64,000 nt of DNA from Halicephalobus mephisto (Eukaryota > Nematoda > Chromadorea > Rhabditida > Panagrolaimidae), in the NCBI GenBank assembly GCA_009193035.1, contig SWDT01000011.1, forward strand, positions 806,001-870,000. Direction: 5' to 3'. This document shows, piece after piece, positions 59,601 to 64,000 of the stretch (its first letter is position 1; each line of letters begins with the position of its first letter). Made by a program: the position numbers and the translations under genes. The notes below the pieces were generated by a model, which ran no database searches, was not told the DNA's origin, and saw only the letters and a list, made by a program, of their open reading frames with translations.

Positions 59601-61414
59601 CGCGAACATCGTGAGACTTCATCAGATCGTCCATCAACCGCATTCCTTGATTCTCGTTTTCGAATATGTCAAAACTGATCTGAGCAAGTTTATGGAAAAT
59701 CACAGAAACGGGCTGGACTCATTCCGGGTTAAGATCTTCTTGTTCCAGCTCCTCAGGGGCTTGGCCTACTGTCACGAAAGAAAAATCCTCCACAGGCAAG
59801 TGTAGTTTTTGATTGATATATGAAATTAATTTTTTCAGAGATTTGAAACCTCAAAATTTGCTTGTTTCTGAAAATTATGAATTAAAATTAGCGGATTTCG
59901 GATTGGCAAGAGCGAAATCGGTCCCTTGCCGGACCTTCTCCCACGACGTCGTGACCCTCTGGTACCGGCCCCCCGACGTCCTCCTCGGGTCGACCCATTA
60001 CTCCACTTCACTAGACATGTGGTGAGTTTTTAGTTACAGTAATTTCCTTGTAAAAAAGTAGAAAATTAAATTTCTAGGATCTAATAAAAATTTTCGAAAA
60101 TTTGAAAATTGTCTAAAAATTTAAGTTTTACGAAAATTTTGAATTTTTTGAATCTAATAAAAATCTCCGAAAATTTGAAAATTATCTAAAAATTTTAATT
60201 TTACAAAAATTTTGAATTTTTAGGATCTAATAAAAATTTTCGAAAATTTGAGAATTGTCTAAAAATTAAATTTTTTTGAATCTAATAAAAATTTGAGAAT
60301 TGTTTAAAAATTTGAATTTTGTAGAAAATTTTAAAGCAATTTATATTTTTTAAATTTTACAGTAATTTGAAATTTAATATTTAGGGGAGTCGGATGTATT
60401 TTTTTCGAAATGCTGACGGGGATGCCGTTGTTTCCGGGCATAAACGACGCTGGAGATCAATTAGAACGGATATTTTCTATCCGGGGGATTCCGAATGTCG
60501 AAAGTTGGCCTGAAGTCACTTCTTTACCAAAGTACAGTACTCTCAAGTTTCATCCGTACATAGAGCTTCCTTGGAAACGAGTTCATCCAGTTTTAGCGAG
60601 GTCCAGAGATGGAGCAGATCGGCTTCTTTCTGCTTTTCTTCAGGTAATTTTTAATTAGATAATACAGTAGAACTTGGATATAAGGTACTTTTTGAGACCA
60701 CACAAAGCGTATATTATAAGAAAGGATATACTATATCTGGGGTAAATTTGAAGGCAAACTAACCAAACATACTCAAACTGTAGGTATAACAAGAGATATG
60801 TTATAACGGGGATATCTGATATCCAAGTTCTACTGTGTTATATTTTAGCTTTTCTTTAGAATGATTACAAAATACCTAGTTCTATATACAGTAGAACTTG
60901 GATATAAGGTACTTTTTGAGACCGCACAAAGCGTATATTATAAGAAAGGATATGTTATATCCGGGGTAAATTTGAAAACAAACTAACTAAACTCACTCAG
61001 ACTGTATGCTATCACAAGAGATATGTTATAGCAGGGATATCTGATATCCAAGTTTTACTGTAATTATTGTTTGAAAAATGATATTTTTTGGAATTTTTGA
61101 ATTCCCGCGCAGAGAGTGAACGGATTTTATAAAAACGGAAAAAATTCCAAAATTACCATTGACAATTGTGTTTTACCTAATTTTTTAGTTTTTAAAAATT
61201 TCGTAAAATTAATTTTTTTTAATTCGAAAATTTTCAGTTAAATCCATCAATGAGGATATCGGCTAATGCAGCAATGTTGCATTTTTATTTTTCTGTTCTT
61301 CCTCCAGAAGTCCATTTGCTGAAACCAACAGAATCAATTTTTTCAGCTTTATCTCCACAGAATCGGCCAAGGAACAGAAGTGGGTCTTCGTCTTCAAGAC
61401 AACAGTTTGTTTAG
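56656..61414 (+). CDS. CDK14: PFTAIRE-type cyclin-dependent kinase (CDK14/CDK15 group)
   Basis: Ser/Thr kinase of the PFTAIRE group, which pairs with membrane-linked cyclin Y in other animals. Exons 56656-56695, 57883-58143, 58594-58940, 59404-59795, 59839-60021, 60385-60643 and 61238-61414 join in phase to 552 residues. A ~225-residue N-terminal region is rich in Ser and Lys ([22 protein letters not shown], [11 protein letters not shown]). Kinase: [14 protein letters not shown], the defining helix [20 protein letters not shown], gatekeeper Phe in [48 protein letters not shown] and [13 protein letters not shown]. Intron 4 begins GC instead of GT (CACAG|GCAAGT), needed to give HRDLKPQN. The first exon ([13 protein letters not shown]) follows TTTCAG by one base. 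Intron 6 holds two MITEs. AATAAA is at 61473-61478. Confidence 0.95.
56820..57240. repeat. ~165-base tandem repeat with CCTGATTATCAGG palindrome in CDK intron 1
   Basis: Two close copies at about 56826-56990 and 56977-57120, then a third and a fourth decayed copy near 57125 and 57340. Each has GCGCGTGTGCCTGATTATCA, GGGACTCCTCGCGCACCTTT, TTTTTCGACCTTTTTACCTC, and TTTGATTTCTTTGACTAGGA. CCTGAT-T-ATCAGG is a perfect palindrome and GCGCG...CGCGC flanks it, so the unit start can form a hairpin. Confidence 0.8.
58184..58593. other. CDK intron 2, AT-rich
   Basis: Five or six decayed copies of TTTCTAAAAATTGGAAAAAT and A/T runs. Nothing else seen. Confidence 0.5.
59095..59340. repeat. ~60-base tandem repeat with GATATATGAAACTA in CDK intron 3
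   Basis: Four units with TTTCGAAATCGATATATGAA, ACTAAAAATTCCCAAAATTC and TTGTTAAGATTATATTTTAT; the ATATATGAAA words are at about 59109, 59170, 59234 and 59295. Confidence 0.85.
60665..60835. mobile_element. MITE copy 1, pogo/Tigger-like ends
   Basis: 171-base element starting CAGTAGAACTTGGATATAAG and ending with the inverted TGATATCCAAGTTCTACTG. The terminal inverted repeat is 17-18 bases with no mismatch. It is preceded by TA; the right flank is TG, so one target-site base may have changed. It has no coding capacity and lies in intron 6 of the CDK gene. Confidence 0.85.
60889..61060. mobile_element. MITE copy 2, pogo/Tigger-like ends with TA target site
   Basis: 172-base close relative of the copy 54 bases upstream, same orientation. 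It starts CAGTAGAACTTGGATATAAG, ends CTGATATCCAAGTTTTACTG (one mismatch to the left end), and is flanked by TA on both sides, as expected for the Tc1/mariner-pogo superfamily. The interior TTATAAGAAAGGATAT and GAGATATGTTATA match copy 1. Confidence 0.88.
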
Positions 61415-61478
61415 TCTTTCTAAAATCAGATATTCCTAATCGGATCGAAATTTTATCTTTATGAAAGATCCAAATAAA

Positions 61479-63739
61479 TTAATGAAGAGATCTTTGTCGA
61501 CTTGATCCACACGATATTGAACTCATATATCGACTCGAGGAACATCGTCTAAGACTCAGACTCGAGAAAAGCGGAGTACATCTTAACATGTCCTTGAGTT
61601 GGATTGATTCGTAATTTTCGATACTTTCTTGAAATTTTTCTATCCAAATTTCTTTTTCTGGTTTTGAAGCTGTTTGCATCGTGTAAACCGAGACTACTTG
61701 ACTAAATATAATTAATTATTTATTTATTTTAAAAAAAAAAACTGACTAATATCTGGTGAGATGAATCACGACCCAGGCATTTTTGAGACTCATGTTGGAG
61801 TGATTTCCGTCTGAATCTGCGTCGCAAAAAACGCATGAATCCAAAGGAACTGGTTGTTTGTGAACTATGTAATATTCTGTTTTATTTGTGTTTCCTTTCT
61901 GAAATTAATAATATGGAGAATTTAAAATAATGATTTTTAATATTTTTTAAAATCTTCTAGAATTCGTAATTTTAGATAATTTCGAATTTTTTTTCATGAA
62001 TTTTAGAAAATTCCAAAAATTTTTGTGAAATTTCCAGCAACTTCAGAATCTTCCAAAAACTTCTATCAGATTCTGGAAAGTTTCAGAATCTTTTATGGGA
62101 TTTTCGAAGATTTCTGAAATTTATGAGATTTTCGAAGATTTTAGAATTTCTTTATTAAATTTTGGAGGATTCTAAAAAGCTTCAGGAACTTTTGTAAAAT
62201 TTTCGAAAAATTCTGGAACTTTTGTAAAATTTTCGAAGATTTCAGAATTTTTTTTTAAATTTTGAAGGATTCTAAAAGGCTTCAGGAACTTCTGTAAAAT
62301 TTTCGAAAAATTCTGAAACTTATGAGATTTTCGAAAAATTCTGAAAATTCTGTAAAATTTTCGAAGATTTCAGAATTTTTTTTTTAAATTTTGAAGGATT
62401 CTAAAATTGTCTAAAAATTTGAGATTCTTGAAAGTTTAAGAATCTTCTAAAAACAGTCCAATATCCTAAAAATCTCCAGATTTTTAAAAATTTTTGAAAT
62501 TTTAGAAGCATTTCAAAAATCCGGATTTAAAAAAAACAAACCTTTGTTCTGACAGCCACTTTTTTGATTTTCGTAATGAGGAACATGTCATTGAACAAAA
62601 AAGCATAACAGTCACTTATTCTTCCGTTTTCTGTAAAATTATTAATTTCATCAATACATCGAAAAAAACTCAATTTCGAACAAATTTGAAATTAATTCGA
62701 AAGTTTTCAAAAGCCAACAGCTCCGTTTCATCGACATCAAAGTTAATAATTAAAATTGAAAGTCAAAGTTAATCATTAAATTTCGACATCAAAGTTAATA
62801 ATTAAAATTCACCCTCAAAGTTGGACATCAAAGTTGACGATTAAAATTCAAAGTCAAAATGTGAACTTTTCGTACTAAAACAACATTTACGGATTTTTTT
62901 ACTTCAAAAATTTGTCTTGCCTAAATTGATAGAATTTGATATTTATGTCTTTAAATTAAAATATAACTTCGTGTCTTAGCACGAAAAGCCCAAATATTGA
63001 CTTTCAACTTTAATTTTAACCTTTAATTTCGAAATTTTGAAGATTAACTTTGATTTTGACCTTCGACCTCGAAATTTTAAAAGTCAATTTTGATTTTAAC
63101 CTTTCGAAATTTTGAAGATTAACTTTGATTTTGACCTTCGACCTCGAACTTTGAAGATTAACTTTGATTTTGACCTTCGACTTCGAAATTTTAAAAGTCA
63201 ATTTTGATAAAACTCTGATTGACGGCAAACTCACCAACAAACTCCAGAGGTCCTTCGTGGACGAGTTTCCTTCTCGGATGAGCAAGTAGATTTTCGCAAA
63301 ACTGTCTCGACAAAGCTCCTTTTAGAAAATCCGGGATGTAGGTTTTGGGTTCTAGATCCAGGACCGGAGGCCAGATGACTAAACTTTGAAGTTGCTGAAG
63401 TCTTTCGAAATTATGAAGCCATTGAACAGAGTCATCTATGGATCTCAGATTTTCGTTCATGGTATCTAGTACTTTTTCTAGTTTATTTTTTTCTTCAAAT
63501 CCCTCGGTGTACTTCAGGATTTCCTTCAGAAGTATAGGAAGTCTCGTTATTCTCTGCAAAGGAGCAATCAGCAGGTCTTCCAATTGGAGTCTTCCACAGC
63601 GGGGATCAGACATGCAGATCCGCTCAAAGTCCTCAAATCTCTCTTCTCTTTGACGAATTGAACCCAGGTACTCTATCGTTGCTTTGTAGTTGATACAATA
63701 AGCTTGATATGCAGAAATCGTCGATGGGCCTTTGGAGAA
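61479..63739 (-). CDS. DH-PH domain Rho guanine nucleotide exchange factor, C-terminal part
   Basis: Activator of Rho-family GTPases; the 5' part is beyond the right edge. Exons seen: 63739-63235, 62630-62542, 61898-61747 and 61701-61479, joined in phase. The first carries the C-terminal half of a DH domain: AYCINYKATIEYLGSIRQRE, then CGRLQLEDLLIAPLQRITRL with the conserved DLL-x-x-P-x-QR-(I/L) block, and the DH-PH linker IPDFLKGALSRQF. The PH domain follows: RRKLVHEGPLEFV|ENGRISD, CYAFLFNDMFLITKIKK, NAWVVIHLTRY, ending in the KEIWIEKFQESI helix. A Ser/Arg-rich tail ends RQRSLH. The 46-base intron at 61746-61702 uses a GTCAGT donor. The linker most resembles PLEKHG-type RhoGEFs, but the subfamily is not certain. 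The stop is 64 bases from the convergent CDK stop. Confidence 0.9.
61907..62540. other. RhoGEF intron with TTTCGAAGATTTCAGAA-type repeats
   Basis: Direct words of 40-60 bases, e.g. GTAAAATTTTCGAAGATTTC and AAGGATTCTAAAA, recur between 62080 and 62400. The adjacent intron (62643-63234) has ~65-base units of TTAACTTTGATTTTGACCTT and CGACCTCGAAATTTT at 63000-63210. Neither holds a gene. Confidence 0.6.
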
Positions 63740-63759
63740 CTAAAAATTAAGAATTATTG

Positions 63760-64000
63760 CTTTCCTAAAAAATACAACTTGGTATATTTTAAGTTAAGTT
63801 TTCCATATATGAAATTTTAAAACTAAAATTATCCCTAAAAATTAAGAATTATTGCTTTCCTAAAAAGTATAACTTCGATTATTTTAAGTTTTTTATATAT
63901 GAATTTTTAAAACTAAAATTATCCCTAAAAGTAAAAAATTACTTTTTTCCTAAAAAGTATAACTTGATTTGTTTTTCATATATCAAATTTAAAAATTATT
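63760..64000. repeat. ~90-base tandem repeat in the RhoGEF intron at the right edge
   Basis: Units contain AATTATTGCTTTCCTAAAAA, GTATAACTTGATT-like text and TTTTCCATATATGAAATTTT / TTTTTATATATGAATTTTTA; about 2.5 copies are visible and the array runs off the window. Confidence 0.8.

Overview
The window looks like nuclear DNA of a nematode, probably a free-living rhabditid. Evidence: strongly AT-rich non-coding DNA, many introns of 40-60 bases, acceptors of the TTTTCAG/TTTTAG type, several start codons sitting 0-20 bases after such an acceptor (as at spliced-leader trans-splice sites), and a gene set typical of nematodes (Pelle/IRAK-type PIK-1, a DUF229 membrane protein, a nuclear hormone receptor). 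Species cannot be named from sequence alone. All exon models below were built by hand from reading frame, GT/AG signals and phase.

Layout. 0.6-3.3 kb (-): 5' and middle part of a Pelle/IRAK kinase gene, running off the left edge. 4.9-10.9 kb (+): three head-to-tail genes: a DUF229 sulfatase-fold protein, a C2H2 zinc-finger protein and a small cysteine-rich single-pass membrane protein. 11-30 kb: a long AT-rich desert packed with tandem repeats, interrupted by short islets of ordinary base composition that may be unrecognised exons. 30.2-32.5 kb (+): a TENT5/FAM46 terminal nucleotidyltransferase. 32.5-37.3 kb: a second AT-rich desert with minisatellites. 37.3-39.7 kb (-): mitochondrial BCKDH E1-beta. 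39.8-41.8 kb: two periodic repeat arrays. 41.8-42.2 kb (+): a small membrane protein. 42.6-44.8 kb (-): a nuclear hormone receptor. 46.9-49.8 kb (-): importin beta-1. 52.4-55.1 kb (+): NSF ATPase. 56.7-61.4 kb (+): a PFTAIRE cyclin-dependent kinase (CDK14/15 type). 61.5-63.7 kb (-): C-terminal part of a DH-PH RhoGEF, running off the right edge.

The recognised genes are housekeeping or signalling genes with no shared pathway: nuclear import, membrane fusion, branched-chain amino-acid breakdown, RNA tailing, innate/Toll-like signalling, cell-cycle/Wnt-type kinase and Rho activation. The 0.18-kb gap between the DUF229 and zinc-finger genes is compatible with an operon, but this is inference. The CDK and RhoGEF genes converge with 64 bases between stop codons.

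The least explained material is in the deserts: one satellite family present in both orientations between 15 and 25.6 kb, the widely scattered palindrome TTCATATATGAA, a ~150-base periodic array upstream of the BCKDH gene, a pair of pogo/Tigger-like MITEs inside the CDK gene, and the non-AT islets between 16 and 30 kb. Pairs of islets share short peptide motifs with mostly third-position differences. I found no tRNA, rRNA, CRISPR or viral genes.
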